Shown here piece by piece: positions 43,841-54,362 of a stretch of DNA of 64,000 nt. The notes under the pieces were generated by a model. The model searched no databases. It worked only from the letters and a program-made list of their open reading frames with translations, and was not told where the DNA came from. Made by a program: the position numbers and the translations under genes. Within the stretch, counting starts at the first letter, position 1; every line of letters starts with the position of its first letter. This stretch comes from Clostridium sp. UBA701 (GTDB lineage Bacteria > Bacillota > Clostridia > Clostridiales > Clostridiaceae), in contig DBMJ01000011.1 in NCBI GenBank assembly GCA_002298125.1, positions 1 through 64,000 on the forward strand. The letters are read 5' to 3'.

Positions 43841-45161
43841 ATTCAACAACTCCTATTAAATCATATTCAGTATAATCAACTATCTTAACCCTAGTAAATT
43901 CACCTATAACTAAGGTATTTGAGCTATTTATCCAAACTACGCCATCTATGTCTGGAGACATCTCGTAGCTACGTCCGTACCATAGTCCATCTTCGTTACC
44001 CTCTATTAGTACATCATAAATTCTACCCACTTTTGAAGAATTAATATCAGAGGAGATGCCTTGCTGTAGAAGCATAATTTCTTCCTCACGCTGTAGTTTC
44101 ACATCCTCATCTATCTGATCAGACATTTCAGCAGCCTTAGTGCCTTCCTCTTGTGAATAAGTAAAAACTCCTAACTTGTCAAATCTTGTTTCCTCTACAA
44201 ATTCCACTAATTCCTTAAAATCCTCTTCACTTTCCCCTGGGAATCCAACTATTAACGTTGTCCTAAGAGTAATGTTATGAACCTTTTCCCTAAGCAGTTT
44301 AATATTTTCAACAATTTGTTCCTTAGTGCCTCTTCTATTCATTCGTTTTAAAATATTATTGCTTATATGTTGTATAGGTATATCTATATACTTACACACC
44401 TTAGAGTTAGACGCAATTTCATCAATTATTTCTTCATTTAGTTCTTCAGGGTAACAGTATAAAATTCTAATCCACTTTAAAGCTTCTATTTTTGATAATT
44501 CTCGTAAAAGTGAAGCTAGCTCCTTCTTTTTGTATAGGTCTATACCATACCGAGTTGTGTCCTGAGCTACTAAAATTAATTCCTTAACTCCATTATTAAC
44601 CAGCTCACTTGCTTCCTTTACAACCTCTTCTATGGCTCTACTTCTATATCTTCCGCGTATATATGGAATAACACAATAGGTACAGAAATTATCACAGCCC
44701 TCTCCTATCCTTAAATATGCAGTGGCAGCTTCAGTTGTAAGCAATCTTTTACCTTGGTTAACAGCATTATTAACCTCACTACAGTAAGCGATTTTGTTAC
44801 GAGTTGTTAAAAATTCCTCTATTGCTTTATTTAGTTTATGGTAATCATTTACTCCCAGCAATATATCAATTTCATCCATGAGATCTAGAAGTTCTTCTTT
44901 ATATCTTTGGCTCAAACAACCAGTAACTACAAGCATTTCACAATTGTAATGCTTCTTATACTGAGCCATTTCTAATATTGTATTTATAGATTCCTGTTTC
45001 GACTTCTCAATAAAGCCACAGGTATTGACAATTATTATTTCTGCATCTTCAGGATTCTTAACGATTTCATAGTCTTGCATAATGTTGCTTAGAATTATCT
45101 CAGAGTCAATTCTATTCTTGTCACATCCAAGACTCACAAGTCCTATTTTCAGTTTTTTCAC
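43824..45161 (-). CDS. rimO: Ribosomal protein S12 methylthiotransferase
   Basis: RimO adds a methylthio group to an Asp of ribosomal protein S12. The 445-residue protein has the methylthiotransferase layout: an N-terminal domain with C13, C48 and C82 (SLGCDKNRIDSE, IVNTCGFIEKSK, VTGCLSQRY), the radical-SAM C156-x3-C160-x2-C163 in GCDNFCTYC and a C-terminal TRAM domain near residues 380-440. It differs from MiaB by the SLGCDKN start. The start is GTG, preceded by GGGAGG. It overlaps pgsA by 17 bases. Confidence 0.96.
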   Translation of the reverse strand: MKKLKIGLVSLGCDKNRIDSEIILSNIMQDYEIVKNPEDAEIIIVNTCGFIEKSKQESINTILEMAQYKKHYNCEMLVVTGCLSQRYKEELLDLMDEIDILLGVNDYHKLNKAIEEFLTTRNKIAYCSEVNNAVNQGKRLLTTEAATAYLRIGEGCDNFCTYCVIPYIRGRYRSRAIEEVVKEASELVNNGVKELILVAQDTTRYGIDLYKKKELASLLRELSKIEALKWIRILYCYPEELNEEIIDEIASNSKVCKYIDIPIQHISNNILKRMNRRGTKEQIVENIKLLREKVHNITLRTTLIVGFPGESEEDFKELVEFVEETRFDKLGVFTYSQEEGTKAAEMSDQIDEDVKLQREEEIMLLQQGISSDINSSKVGRIYDVLIEGNEDGLWYGRSYEMSPDIDGVVWINSSNTLVIGEFTRVKIVDYTEYDLIGVVEYESCQ

Positions 45162-45283
45162 AGGTTATTTCCTCCCTAATAAGTTGATATCAGTGATTTA
45201 TTACTACTATATTTTATAACTACATCATTTAATTAACAAGAACTATTTTAAAAAATGCAATACATTATTTCCCAGGTAATTAT

Positions 45284-47509
45284 TTACATATCATCTAAGT
45301 AATAATCCTCTCTCTTAGCTAAAACCTGCCTTGGTTTACTTCCATCCTTTTCTGAAATAATACCTTCTTGTTCCATCTCTTCAATTATTCTAGCAGCTCT
45401 GTTATAGCCTATTCTAAGCCTTCTTTGTATCAATGAAGTAGATGCTTGTCCTGCATCAATTACTATTTTTATAGCCTCATCCAACAGTTCATCATGTTCA
45501 TTAGACATATCTTCCTTGGGTGTATTAATCTCTTCTAGTATTTCTGTTTGATAAGAGGGTTCCTCACCATTATTCTTTATGTAATTAACTATTTTTTCCA
45601 CTTCTTCTTCAGAAATGAAAGCACCTTGAATTCTTATAGGTTTCGATTCTCCTACAGGATAAAATAACATATCCCCCTTACCTAAAAGTTTTTCTGCTCC
45701 AGCCATATCCAGAATAGTACGTGAATCTATCTGACTTGACACTGCAAAAGAAATTCTTGAGGGAATATTTGCTTTTATTACCCCAGTAATAACATCTACA
45801 GAGGGTCTTTGAGTAGCTATAACCAAATGCATACCTGCAGCTCTAGCCATCTGTGCTAGCCTTCCAATGTAATCCTCCACATCATTTGGGCACACCATCA
45901 TCAAATCAGCTAATTCATCTACTATAATTACTATATATGGTAACTTGCTTTCAACCTTACCTTTTTTAAATAGTTCATTGTAGCCTTCTATATTTCTTAC
46001 TCCATTGTCAGCAAATAGCTTATATCTTCTAGTCATTTCATTAACTGCCCAATTTAAAGCACCTGCTGCCTTTTTAGGATCTGTAACTACAGGAATAAGT
46101 AAATGTGGTATCCCATTATATATGCTAAGCTCAACTACTTTTGGGTCAATCATAAGAAGCTTAACCTCATCAGGAGAGTATTTATATAAAATACTCACTA
46201 TCAACGTATTAATACATACACTCTTTCCTGAACCAGTTGCTCCAGCTATTAATGCATGAGGCATTTTGCATAAATCTGTTACTACACAATTTCCTGCTAT
46301 GTCCTTACCGAGGCCTACTGCCAAATTACGATTTGAATTAATAAATTCACTGGATTCAATAACCTCTCTAAGTAACACTGCTGTTAAGTCTTTATTAGGA
46401 ACCTCAATGCCAACAGCTGCCTTACCTGGAATTGGTGCTTCAATTCTCACCCCTGGAGCTGCTAAATTCAGTGCAATATCATCTGCTAGACTTACAATTT
46501 TGCTAACCTTTACCCCTGAGCTTGGCTGAAGTTCAAAGCGTGTGACAGAGGGACCCTTAGTTACTTGTATAACCTTTGCCTCTACCCCAAAGCTATTTAA
46601 AGTATCCTCTAGCTTAGAAGCATTACTTATCAATTCTCGCTTGTCCTCTTTATTGAGTTTATTATGAGAATTTAAATTAAGTAAATCAATTGGAGGAAAA
46701 TGATAATTAAAAGGCTCCTCCTTCTGATGCTCATTAATCTTTTTCTCAAGCTCTTTATTTATTTCTTGAACATCTTCTACTGTAGATAGTTCTGGATTCT
46801 TAGAAGCTGCTTGCTTAGAAACATCAGCTTCATTGTTTGTTGATGCAGATTTTAGAAAATCGATTATTTTAATTTTCTTATTAACCTCATTTATGTAACC
46901 ACTTTTTTCAGAAGAGGGCTGCACATCATCAACCACTACCTCTTCTTCTGTTTCATCAGTGTCCTTATCATCCTTTAAGGACATAGCTGTAATTACTTTA
47001 TTAAATATATCATATAGAGAAATTTGAAATATTATTATCAATAAAATAAGCTGCAAAACTGCTAGAATAATAATACTTCCTACATATCCACATAGCTTAT
47101 AAAGTGGAACCGCTAATATATATATAACAATTCCACCGTGAAGCAAGGTGTCATCACTATAGATTTTTTTTATACCTGATACAAAATCAGTACCATTATA
47201 ATACACGTTTATATTTGCTATTTGCAGTGTTAGTAATGCTGCAATAATCAAAAATATTATACTGTAGAATTTACGATTAAATAAAACCTTTCCTTTTTTG
47301 ATAATTAAACAACAACCAACAAATATGAGTAAAAGTGGAACAATATAGCTACCAAGCCCGAATAAGCTTAAAAACAAATTACGCATAAAGTTTCCTACCA
47401 GTCCAAATGAAGCCGCAGAAAACAAACTTAAAATAATAAGTATACCCAGTGTAATTAATATGATTCCTTTAATTTCACCATTAGAGTTTACGTTTTTGTT
47501 TTTTTTCAT
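45284..47509 (-). CDS. ftsK: DNA translocase FtsK/SpoIIIE
   Basis: This ATP-driven pump moves chromosomal DNA through division or sporulation septa. The 741-residue protein has four hydrophobic segments in the first 170 residues, a charged linker (about 190-275), a motor domain with Walker [13 protein letters not shown], Walker [12 protein letters not shown] and the FtsK loop [18 protein letters not shown], and a C-terminal winged-helix gamma domain ([23 protein letters not shown]). Length is typical of SpoIIIE. A TTG is in frame at 47524, but GGAGG is spaced for the ATG at 47509. It lies alone between rimO and tepA. Confidence 0.96.
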   Translation of the reverse strand: MKKNKNVNSNGEIKGIILITLGILIILSLFSAASFGLVGNFMRNLFLSLFGLGSYIVPLLLIFVGCCLIIKKGKVLFNRKFYSIIFLIIAALLTLQIANINVYYNGTDFVSGIKKIYSDDTLLHGGIVIYILAVPLYKLCGYVGSIIILAVLQLILLIIIFQISLYDIFNKVITAMSLKDDKDTDETEEEVVVDDVQPSSEKSGYINEVNKKIKIIDFLKSASTNNEADVSKQAASKNPELSTVEDVQEINKELEKKINEHQKEEPFNYHFPPIDLLNLNSHNKLNKEDKRELISNASKLEDTLNSFGVEAKVIQVTKGPSVTRFELQPSSGVKVSKIVSLADDIALNLAAPGVRIEAPIPGKAAVGIEVPNKDLTAVLLREVIESSEFINSNRNLAVGLGKDIAGNCVVTDLCKMPHALIAGATGSGKSVCINTLIVSILYKYSPDEVKLLMIDPKVVELSIYNGIPHLLIPVVTDPKKAAGALNWAVNEMTRRYKLFADNGVRNIEGYNELFKKGKVESKLPYIVIIVDELADLMMVCPNDVEDYIGRLAQMARAAGMHLVIATQRPSVDVITGVIKANIPSRISFAVSSQIDSRTILDMAGAEKLLGKGDMLFYPVGESKPIRIQGAFISEEEVEKIVNYIKNNGEEPSYQTEILEEINTPKEDMSNEHDELLDEAIKIVIDAGQASTSLIQRRLRIGYNRAARIIEEMEQEGIISEKDGSKPRQVLAKREDYYLDDM

Positions 47510-47614
47510 AAATGTCACCTCCAATCAAGTAATAAATTCTACATAAATTTCATTTATCCTTTAGGTTTAGAAAATATACTATAATACAACGAGTAAAAGG
47601 TAATTATCTTGTGT

Positions 47615-47644
47615 AATAAAAAACCCTATCTATGCAATAGGGTT
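47615..47644 (-). terminator. Intrinsic terminator of tepA
   Basis: On the minus strand AACCCTAT and ATAGGGTT pair around a TGCATAG loop, followed by TTTTATT. Confidence 0.88.
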
Positions 47645-47655
47645 AAATGTATTTC

Positions 47656-48384
47656 TTATTTTCTTTTTTTACAATCCTTTTTTTTATTTTCTTCAATTAG
47701 AGATTTTAATTTTCCAATAGCGTTGCTTATTCCACCCACCTCTTTTATTATACCATAATCAACTGCCTGTTTACCTATTAAAATAGTACCAAGATCATTT
47801 AATAAGTCATCCGATTGAAGCATAAGATGCTTTAATGTTTCTCTGGATATATCTGAGGTTCTAGTTATAAAATCTAAAATTCTGTCTTGCATTTTATTAA
47901 AATACTCAAAGGTTTGAGGTGCTCCTACTACTATTCCATTCATCCTTATAGGATGTATAATCATAGTAGCAGTAGGGGAAATAAATGAATAATTGGCTGC
48001 TGTAGCCAGTGGTACTCCTATGGAATGACCACCTCCAATGACAATAGATACCGTTGGCTTGCTAAGACTTTGAATCATTTCAGCTATGGCTAACCCAGCC
48101 TCTACATCGCCTCCTACTGTATTTAAAACAATTAGTACACCTTCTACCCTTGAATCCATTTCTATACCTAACAGCTGAGGTATCATATGCTCGTACTTTG
48201 TTGCTTTTGTTTGAGGAGGAAGTACCATATGACCTTCAATTTGACCAATAATTGGAAGTATCTGAATGCTCTCTTCGGGTTTCGGTATGTTAATAGCTCC
48301 AATTTCCTTTGTATTTTCAAGTGGTTCGTTATGTTCTTTATCCTTCTTTTCCTCATTATCAATATTATTTTTTATAGCACACAT
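47656..48384 (-). CDS. tepA: ClpP-like serine protease TepA (translocation-enhancing protein)
   Basis: The 242-residue protein is a ClpP-fold peptidase of the TepA group, which lies near ftsK/spoIIIE in Firmicutes and in Bacillus was linked to protein export. The ClpP core spans about 45-225: NTVGGDVEAGLAIAEMIQ, the probable nucleophile S121 in GGGHSIGVPLA and H144 in MIIHPIRM. The N-terminal 40 residues are charged and the C-terminus is very Lys-rich (KKKDCKKRK). There is no signal peptide, so it is cytoplasmic. Its ribosome binding site GGAGG is inside a perfect 13-bp hairpin, so translation or transcription into it is probably regulated. Confidence 0.9.
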   Translation of the reverse strand: MCAIKNNIDNEEKKDKEHNEPLENTKEIGAINIPKPEESIQILPIIGQIEGHMVLPPQTKATKYEHMIPQLLGIEMDSRVEGVLIVLNTVGGDVEAGLAIAEMIQSLSKPTVSIVIGGGHSIGVPLATAANYSFISPTATMIIHPIRMNGIVVGAPQTFEYFNKMQDRILDFITRTSDISRETLKHLMLQSDDLLNDLGTILIGKQAVDYGIIKEVGGISNAIGKLKSLIEENKKKDCKKRK

Positions 48385-48385
48385 A

Positions 48386-48430
48386 AATAAAACCTCCTAA
48401 CTTATGTTTATTCTTCTCATAAGTTAGGAG
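48386..48430 (-). promoter_or_regulatory. Hairpin that hides the tepA ribosome binding site (also a possible terminator of dapG)
   Basis: On the minus strand CTCCTAACTTATG (48430-48418) pairs perfectly with CATAAGTTAGGAG (48406-48394) around an 11-base loop. The 3' arm contains the tepA Shine-Dalgarno AGGAGG, and TTTTATTT follows before the ATG at 48384. The stem can therefore act as an intrinsic terminator for dapG and as a translational block for tepA. Confidence 0.75.
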
Positions 48431-48437
48431 TTATATA

Positions 48438-49637
48438 CTATTGACCTAATTTGAATTCTTCGTGAAGAGCATTAATAGCCTTCCCTGTATACTTGCTTTC
48501 TACTAAACACCATATAGTGGTATGAGAGTCAGCAGTTTGAAGCACTTCAATATCTACTGAGGTAAGAGCCTTTATTATTCTAGCCATTACTCCAGGTATT
48601 CCTCTTATTCTGCTGCCGATGACAGCTATCTTACTACAGTTTTCTATAGCGGTATATTTAATGTTCTTTCCCTTTGCCAGTACGGTAAATTTTATAAGAT
48701 CTTCTTCATCAATAGTAAATATCTGTTCTTTTGGGAATATATTTATAAGATCTATACTTATTTGATTTTTCCCAAGTTCATCTAAAAGGTAATGATAATT
48801 ATCATTATTCATATTATCCTTCCAAGAAACTATTATTTGAACACGATTTGACATATGAGTTATACCAGTAATTAGCTTTCCTTCCTCATGTAGCCTTCCA
48901 TCAATTATAGTCCCAATACTATCACTTAGAGTGTTCTTTATAATGAGTGGTACCATCTGTTGCATTGCAATTTCAATTGCCCTTGGATGAATGACCTTAG
49001 CACCTTGATCTGCAAACTGATAGACCTCATTGTAATTCATCTCTTGAATTAATGCTGCTTCTGAAACTATCCGTGGATCTGCAGTCATTATTCCGTCTAC
49101 ATCAGTGTATATTTCTACACTTTGTGCCTTTAAAGCCACTCCAAGCAGTGCAGCTGTTACATCACTACCCCCTCTTCCTAAGGTAGTAACTATGCATTCT
49201 TCTGTAACTCCTTGAAAGCCTGCTACTACTGGAACTATTCCTCGTTTTAAAAGCTTTAATAGGTATTCTGTTTTTATTTCCTGAACATCAGCTTTAGAGT
49301 AGCTGTTGTCAGTTATAATTCCAGCCTGGAAGCCTGTTAAAGGCTGTGCACTAATACCTGAATGGTACAGAGCACAGCTCATAACAACAGTACTGATTAT
49401 TTCACCACAGCTCATTAATAAATCAGCAGACAGAAGGTTTGCTGCTCTATACTCTTCAGTAATTAGCTCTAGTAAGGAATCCGTTGCATAAGGGTCTCCC
49501 TTTCTTCCCATAGCTGAAACCACTACTACGGGGCTAAAGCCTTCTTCTATAGCCTTCTGAATCTTGTCAATTACAAGCTGTCTTCTATCAGAAGTGGATA
49601 CAGAAGTACCTCCAAATTTTTGAATAAGAATTTTCAT
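48438..49637 (-). CDS. dapG: Aspartate kinase
   Basis: Aspartokinase phosphorylates aspartate, the first step toward lysine, threonine, methionine and diaminopimelate. From the ATG at 49637 it is 399 residues: MKILIQKFGGTSVST at the start (KFGGTSV motif), VVVVSAMGRKGDPYATDSLL, GFQGVTEECIVTTLGRGGSDVTAALLG near 155-180, and two C-terminal ACT domains (about 265-399). The length suits the DapG monofunctional type, which in Bacillus also follows ylmC/ymxH-like and dipicolinate genes. The frame runs open to 49691, but GGAGG sits eight bases before 49637. No lysine riboswitch is evident upstream. Confidence 0.93.
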   Translation of the reverse strand: MKILIQKFGGTSVSTSDRRQLVIDKIQKAIEEGFSPVVVVSAMGRKGDPYATDSLLELITEEYRAANLLSADLLMSCGEIISTVVMSCALYHSGISAQPLTGFQAGIITDNSYSKADVQEIKTEYLLKLLKRGIVPVVAGFQGVTEECIVTTLGRGGSDVTAALLGVALKAQSVEIYTDVDGIMTADPRIVSEAALIQEMNYNEVYQFADQGAKVIHPRAIEIAMQQMVPLIIKNTLSDSIGTIIDGRLHEEGKLITGITHMSNRVQIIVSWKDNMNNDNYHYLLDELGKNQISIDLINIFPKEQIFTIDEEDLIKFTVLAKGKNIKYTAIENCSKIAVIGSRIRGIPGVMARIIKALTSVDIEVLQTADSHTTIWCLVESKYTGKAINALHEEFKLGQ

Positions 49638-49650
49638 ATAAAGTCCTCCA

Positions 49651-49926
49651 TCATATCTTGGTTTTTTTAAGGTTTCTCTCGTCCACATCAATTATTATGG
49701 TCCTAGTACCTATTTTTTTAACATATTCCCAGGGAATTTCTGTGAAGTTACTACCACCTAAAAAGCTGAAGCGTGGCTTGTTGTCACCAATTAGAAGTAT
49801 TCTCAAATTCCCTTCCTCATCGATAATAATATCATTATTTGCTAAATATCCATACTTTTCACCATCATTGTAATTAATTATTTCAAATCTTTCCATTTCA
49901 CTAAAGAGCTTATAACTATCTTCCAT
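49651..49926 (-). CDS. YlmC/YmxH family PRC-barrel protein
   Basis: The 91-residue protein contains a PRC-barrel-like fold (LANNDIIIDEEGNLRILLIGDNK near 28-50, then FTEIPWEYVKKIGTRTIIIDV) and belongs to the YlmC/YmxH family, annotated as sporulation-associated in Firmicutes; the molecular role is unknown. AAGGAGAGATAAA precedes the ATG at 49926. It lies 13 bases upstream of the dapG start and likely shares its transcript, matching the ymxH-dapG neighbourhood of Bacillus. Confidence 0.85.
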   Translation of the reverse strand: MEDSYKLFSEMERFEIINYNDGEKYGYLANNDIIIDEEGNLRILLIGDNKPRFSFLGGSNFTEIPWEYVKKIGTRTIIIDVDERNLKKTKI

Positions 49927-49983
49927 TTTATCTCTCCTTACACTAATATCTTAGTATATAATATGTGTAAGGAAAATAGTATA

Positions 49984-50427
49984 TTACTTATAGCCTGTAG
50001 AGCCAAAGCCACCTTGTCCTCGTGATGTAACTTCAAGCACTTCAACTTCTTCTACCAATGCAACTTCTATTTTATTAATAACCATTTGAGCAATTCGATC
50101 TCCTCTGCTTATTATAAAATCCTCGTCTCCTAAATTTATCATTATGACCTTTATTTCTCCCCTGTAATCCCAGTCTATAGTGCCTGGAGTATTTAGCAAA
50201 GTTATTCCATACTTTGCAGCAAGCCCACTTCTTGGCCTTATCTGTGCTTCAAAGCCCTTTGATATCTCAACACATATACCCGTGGAAATCACTGCTCTTT
50301 TACCTGGAGATAATATTATGTCTTCATCTACAGCAGCATATAAATCCATACCTGCAGCGCCCATAGACATATATTTGGGCAAGGGTATATCCTCATACCC
50401 TTTTACTTTTAATATTTTTATAAGCAT
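49984..50427 (-). CDS. dut: dUTP diphosphatase
   Basis: Dut removes dUTP and supplies dUMP for thymidylate synthesis, keeping uracil out of DNA. The 147-residue protein shows the five motifs of trimeric dUTPases: [45 protein letters not shown] and the C-terminal [13 protein letters not shown]-loop-like tail. It starts at ATG 50427, preceded by GAGAGGGG, inside the last 35 bases of the M16 peptidase gene in another frame, so the two genes are coupled. Confidence 0.97.
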   Translation of the reverse strand: MLIKILKVKGYEDIPLPKYMSMGAAGMDLYAAVDEDIILSPGKRAVISTGICVEISKGFEAQIRPRSGLAAKYGITLLNTPGTIDWDYRGEIKVIMINLGDEDFIISRGDRIAQMVINKIEVALVEEVEVLEVTSRGQGGFGSTGYK

Positions 50428-51688
50428 ACATATCCCCTCTCATAACTCCTTCTTCACCTTCAGATAAATCTTTACCAACCATGGCTGAATTATATATACC
50501 CTCTCCAAAGGTGTTATTCATTACTCTAATTATATCTTGTATTTGTATATTATCAATCTTGTTAAGCACTTGTTTAGGAGTCTGAATTTTATCTAAGAAT
50601 AATAGAGATTTCCCATTTGAAAACATTCTACTTCCCGTACTCTCAAGTCCAAGTATATAATGGCTTTTTAATTGCTCCTTTGCCTTAATAAGCCTTTCTT
50701 CTGAAATACTCTTTACTACAAAATTCTCTAATTCATATTGAATATTTTTAGTAGCTTCTTCTAGGAGCTGCGGGCTTACTGCCGCGTAAATAGTAACAAG
50801 TCCCGTATTAATAAATGCTGAAGCATAGGAGTATACACTATAGCATAACCCTTTATCCTCTCTAAGGCTTTGAAACAGCAGTGAGGATGCTCCCCCTCCA
50901 AAATAGTTGTTTAGTAATAAAAGTGTATACATATCCTTGTCACCAGCCTTTAGACCAGGTATGCCCAAACTTAAATGTACTTGTTCTATCTCTTTATTCT
51001 TTAGCATATGAATTTTATTTATCTCTGGTGATGAGTATAGATACCCCTCCTTAATCTCACCACTCCAAGCCCCAAAATATTTATTTACAAGTTTCTCGGT
51101 GTGCTCCACATCCACCTTACCAGAGATAGATAAAATAGAGTTGTCAGGCACATATACAGACTGTAAATATTCTTTTAGCTCCCTAGACGAAAATTTAGAT
51201 ACAGTACTTGGAGTACCTAGAATTGGTAGTGCAAGGCCATCCTCGCCCCACACAGACTCGCTGTGGAGATCCTGTAGTACCTCTTCTGGGGTATCCTCAC
51301 TTAAGTTTATCTCATCCAATATTACGCTCTTTTCTTTTTCTATATCCTTCTCATCGAATGTACTATTTAACAACATATCAGAAAGCACATCTAATGATAA
51401 TTCAAGATAACTATCCAGGGCTTTAATATAAAAACAGGTAACCTCCTTGCTGGTAAAGGCATTAATTTGCCCCCCAACTTCCTCTATGCTCTCTGCTATG
51501 ACCTTGGCACTTCTATTTTTAGTACCTTTGAAAAGCATATGTTCTATGAAATGTGAAATGCCATTCTGTTCCTTGCTTTCACGTCTGGAGCCATTTTTCA
51601 CCCATAGTCCCACACTTATAGAGTTTACATAGTCTATTTTCTCTATTACAACTCGAAGTCCATTATCTAGCGTGATGATTTTATACAA
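50393..51688 (-). CDS. M16-family zinc peptidase (MlpA/YmxG type)
   Basis: The 431-residue protein is a pitrilysin-family peptidase with the inverted zinc motif HFIEH (H-x2-E-H, about residues 46-50) and the downstream Glu expected in [19 protein letters not shown]. The C-terminal half has the RxxxY-like region [10 protein letters not shown]. In Firmicutes this gene (ymxG/mlpA) lies between pnp and dut or ymxH, as here. The start is TTG at 51688, preceded by AAGGAGG. There is no signal peptide, so it is cytoplasmic. Its 3' end overlaps dut by 35 bases. Confidence 0.92.
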   Translation of the reverse strand: MYKIITLDNGLRVVIEKIDYVNSISVGLWVKNGSRRESKEQNGISHFIEHMLFKGTKNRSAKVIAESIEEVGGQINAFTSKEVTCFYIKALDSYLELSLDVLSDMLLNSTFDEKDIEKEKSVILDEINLSEDTPEEVLQDLHSESVWGEDGLALPILGTPSTVSKFSSRELKEYLQSVYVPDNSILSISGKVDVEHTEKLVNKYFGAWSGEIKEGYLYSSPEINKIHMLKNKEIEQVHLSLGIPGLKAGDKDMYTLLLLNNYFGGGASSLLFQSLREDKGLCYSVYSYASAFINTGLVTIYAAVSPQLLEEATKNIQYELENFVVKSISEERLIKAKEQLKSHYILGLESTGSRMFSNGKSLLFLDKIQTPKQVLNKIDNIQIQDIIRVMNNTFGEGIYNSAMVGKDLSEGEEGVMRGDMYAYKNIKSKRV

Positions 51689-51720
51689 AGCCTTACCTCC
51701 TTCTACATAGCCTCCATCAT

Positions 51721-51747
51721 AAAAAAGAAAAAGGCATAAAGCCTTTT
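51721..51747 (-). terminator. Intrinsic terminator of pnp
   Basis: On the minus strand AAAAGGC and GCCTTTTT pair around TTTAT, followed by CTTTTTT. The stem overlaps the pnp stop codon. Confidence 0.82.
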
Positions 51748-53860
51748 ACTTTTCAATATCTTTTTCAGTCTCTTCTTGATCCTTAATAGCATCCTTACGA
51801 GATAAGTTAATTCTTCCTTGACTATCTATTTCTGTAACTTTAACAAGAATTTCATCTCCTACAGAAACTATATCCTCTACCTTATTTACTCTAGTTACAT
51901 CAAGCTTAGAAATATGAACTAAGCCTTCCTTTCCAGGAAGTATCTCAACAAAAGCACCAAAGGTAGTAATCTTAGTTACCTTTCCAAGATATATCTCCCC
52001 AGCCTTGACATCTCTTGTAAGATCATCAATGATCTTTAGGGCTCTCTGAGCACCTAAGCTGTCATTTGACATAACAAAGATCTTTCCATCATCCTTTATA
52101 TCGATTTTTACACCAGTCTCAGCTATTATCCTATTAATTGTTTTACCACCAGTTCCAATAACATCCCTTATCTTATCAGGATCTATATTAATGGTGTAAG
52201 CTCTTGGAGCATAAGGAGACATTTCACTTCTTGGTGCAGGTAAGCAATCATTTATATATCCTAAAATCTCCATTCTTGCTTTCTTTGCATTCTCTAATGA
52301 AAGTTTAATACAGTTTTCTGAAAGTCCATGAATCTTTGTGTCTACCTGAATAGCAGTAATACCTTTTTCTGTACCAGCTACCTTGAAATCCATATCTCCA
52401 AAGAAATCTTCAATACCCTGAATATCAGTTAGTATTTCTTCTTCAGACAAGTCTTCACTGGTAACAAGACCCATAGCTATTCCAGCAGCTGGTCTTTTGA
52501 TTGGAACACCTGCATCTAATAGTGCAAGAGTACTTCCACACACGCTGGCCTGTGAAGTAGAGCCATTTGAACTTAACACCTCTGAAACCAGTCGAATTGT
52601 ATATGGAAAGTCTTCTTCTGAAGGTATTAGAGGTTCTAGTGCTTTTTCAGCTAATGCGCCGTGACCAATTTCACGTCTTCCTGGTCCCCTCATAGGCTTA
52701 ACCTCACCTACACTATAGGATGGGAAGTTATAGTGGTGCATATATCTTTTAAATTCTTCTTCTCCAATACCATCTAAAATTTGAACTTCGCCAAGAGCAC
52801 CAATTGTGGCTACGGTTAACACCTGTGTTAAGCCTCTAGTAAATAGTCCCGTACCATGGGTTCTTGGAAGTAAAGCCACTTCACAGCTAATAGGTCTTAC
52901 CTGTTCAAATCCTCTTCCATCAGGTCTTCTCTTATCTCTAAGTACCATATTTCTAACTATTTCTTTTTGTACTCTGTAAACCACATCATTAACGTCAGCC
53001 ATATTATCTGGATATTTTTCAGCGAAAATCTCATCAATTTTGACTTTAACTTCATCCATTGCAGCATTACGTTGATCTTTTTCAGTTATGTACATAGCTG
53101 ACTTAACCATATCAAAGCAGAAATCTCTCACTTCTCTCTCAAGAGTTTCATCAACCACATAAAGTGCAGGTGTATTTTTTTCTTTTCCAAATGCCTTCAT
53201 TGCTTCTAATTGAAAATCTACAACCTTTTGACATTCTTTAAATCCAAATTGTATTGCATCATACATTACATCCTCAGGAATTTCATCCCCACCTGCTTCA
53301 ATCATCATAACTCTATCCTTAGTTGCACATACAGTTAAGTTTAAAGAGCTCATTTCTCTTTGCTTGGATGTTGGGTTTACAACGTATTCACCGTCAATTA
53401 AACCTACTGATACAGTTCCTACAGGCTCACTAAAAGGAATACTTGAAATGCATAAAGCCATGGAAGCACCGTTCATCGCCAATATATCTGGCATATTATC
53501 AGGTTCCACGGATAATACAGTACAAACTATCTGAACATCATTTCTATATCCCTTAGGAAATAATGGTCTTAACGGTCTATCTATAGCTCTTGCATTTAAA
53601 ACAGCCTTTTCTGAAGGCTTGCCTTCTCGTCTTATGAAACCTCCTGGGATTTTACCTACTGCATATAATCTCTCTTCATATTCTACACTTAATGGGAAAA
53701 AGTCAATTCCAGTTCTTGGTTTTTCTGAAGCATTTACATTCACCATAACTACAGTTTCACCGTAGCTTATAAATATGGCACAATTGGATAGCATGCCAGT
53801 CTTACCATATTCAACCTTCATCTGACGTCCTCCAATGGTAGTATCCATTGTATAACTCAT
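51746..53860 (-). CDS. pnp: Polynucleotide phosphorylase
   Basis: PNPase degrades RNA 3' to 5' using phosphate and also acts with RNase Y in mRNA decay. The 704-residue protein has two RNase PH domains (about 1-220 and 310-540, with [18 protein letters not shown] and [21 protein letters not shown]), a KH domain ([20 protein letters not shown], about 555-610) and a C-terminal S1 domain ([26 protein letters not shown]). AAAGGAGG supports the ATG. It follows rpsO, with an intervening terminator that may tune read-through. Confidence 0.98.
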   Translation of the reverse strand: MSYTMDTTIGGRQMKVEYGKTGMLSNCAIFISYGETVVMVNVNASEKPRTGIDFFPLSVEYEERLYAVGKIPGGFIRREGKPSEKAVLNARAIDRPLRPLFPKGYRNDVQIVCTVLSVEPDNMPDILAMNGASMALCISSIPFSEPVGTVSVGLIDGEYVVNPTSKQREMSSLNLTVCATKDRVMMIEAGGDEIPEDVMYDAIQFGFKECQKVVDFQLEAMKAFGKEKNTPALYVVDETLEREVRDFCFDMVKSAMYITEKDQRNAAMDEVKVKIDEIFAEKYPDNMADVNDVVYRVQKEIVRNMVLRDKRRPDGRGFEQVRPISCEVALLPRTHGTGLFTRGLTQVLTVATIGALGEVQILDGIGEEEFKRYMHHYNFPSYSVGEVKPMRGPGRREIGHGALAEKALEPLIPSEEDFPYTIRLVSEVLSSNGSTSQASVCGSTLALLDAGVPIKRPAAGIAMGLVTSEDLSEEEILTDIQGIEDFFGDMDFKVAGTEKGITAIQVDTKIHGLSENCIKLSLENAKKARMEILGYINDCLPAPRSEMSPYAPRAYTINIDPDKIRDVIGTGGKTINRIIAETGVKIDIKDDGKIFVMSNDSLGAQRALKIIDDLTRDVKAGEIYLGKVTKITTFGAFVEILPGKEGLVHISKLDVTRVNKVEDIVSVGDEILVKVTEIDSQGRINLSRKDAIKDQEETEKDIEK

Positions 53861-53947
53861 TAAAAGTTACCTCCTTTCAATACACTAATATTATTATCTT
53901 ATTGTTATGTTTTAATATACCAATAATTACATTTTGTAAAATTTTTA

Positions 53948-53975
53948 AAAGAATAGAGCGGATTATTCCGCTCTA
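53948..53975 (-). terminator. Intrinsic terminator between rpsO and pnp
   Basis: On the minus strand TAGAGCGG and CCGCTCTA pair around AATAAT, followed by TTCTTTT. It starts directly after the rpsO stop. Confidence 0.85.
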
Positions 53976-53977
53976 GA

Positions 53978-54244
53978 CTATTTTCTTAATCCTAGTTTTT
54001 CAACTATGTCACGATATCTTTGGATATCTTCATTCATTAAATAGTTTAGAAGACCTCTTCTCTTACCAACCATCATCAATAATCCTCTTCTAGAGTGATG
54101 ATCCTTCTTATGAACTTTTAGATGTTCATTTAGGTGGTTGATTCTGTCAGTTAAAAGAGCGATTTGAACCTCTGGAGAACCAGTATCTCCTTCGTGTCTC
54201 TTAAACTTTTCTAGAATTTCTGTTTTTCTTTCTTTATCCATCAT
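53978..54244 (-). CDS. rpsO: 30S ribosomal protein S15
   Basis: S15 binds 16S rRNA early in 30S assembly. The 88-residue protein has the family core [54 protein letters not shown] and normal length. Two Met codons follow each other; GGAGG is closer to the first, so either may start translation. A good promoter and a leader of about 70 bases precede it. Confidence 0.98.
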   Translation of the reverse strand: MMDKERKTEILEKFKRHEGDTGSPEVQIALLTDRINHLNEHLKVHKKDHHSRRGLLMMVGKRRGLLNYLMNEDIQRYRDIVEKLGLRK

Positions 54245-54324
54245 TACACCTCCATAATATATCCCCTATATTCCGTGTTTACCGTCGGTGTATCGGAAAA
54301 CTCAGAATATGGTTCACGAATGTT

Positions 54325-54353
54325 ATTATAACAAAATAATCATCTATTGTAAA
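54325..54353 (-). promoter_or_regulatory. rpsO promoter
   Basis: On the minus strand TTTACA (54353-54348) and TATAAT (54330-54325) are spaced by 17 bases, within the gap after ribF. The transcript leader contains TTCCG and CGGAA arms around an ACCG/CGGT pair, which may fold for S15 autoregulation. Confidence 0.75.
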
Positions 54354-54362
54354 TTAAATTTT

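Noticed and set aside
49638..50000. Lysine riboswitch before the aspartokinase gene
   Set aside because: Only 13 bases separate the ylmC-like gene from dapG and no long structured leader is available.
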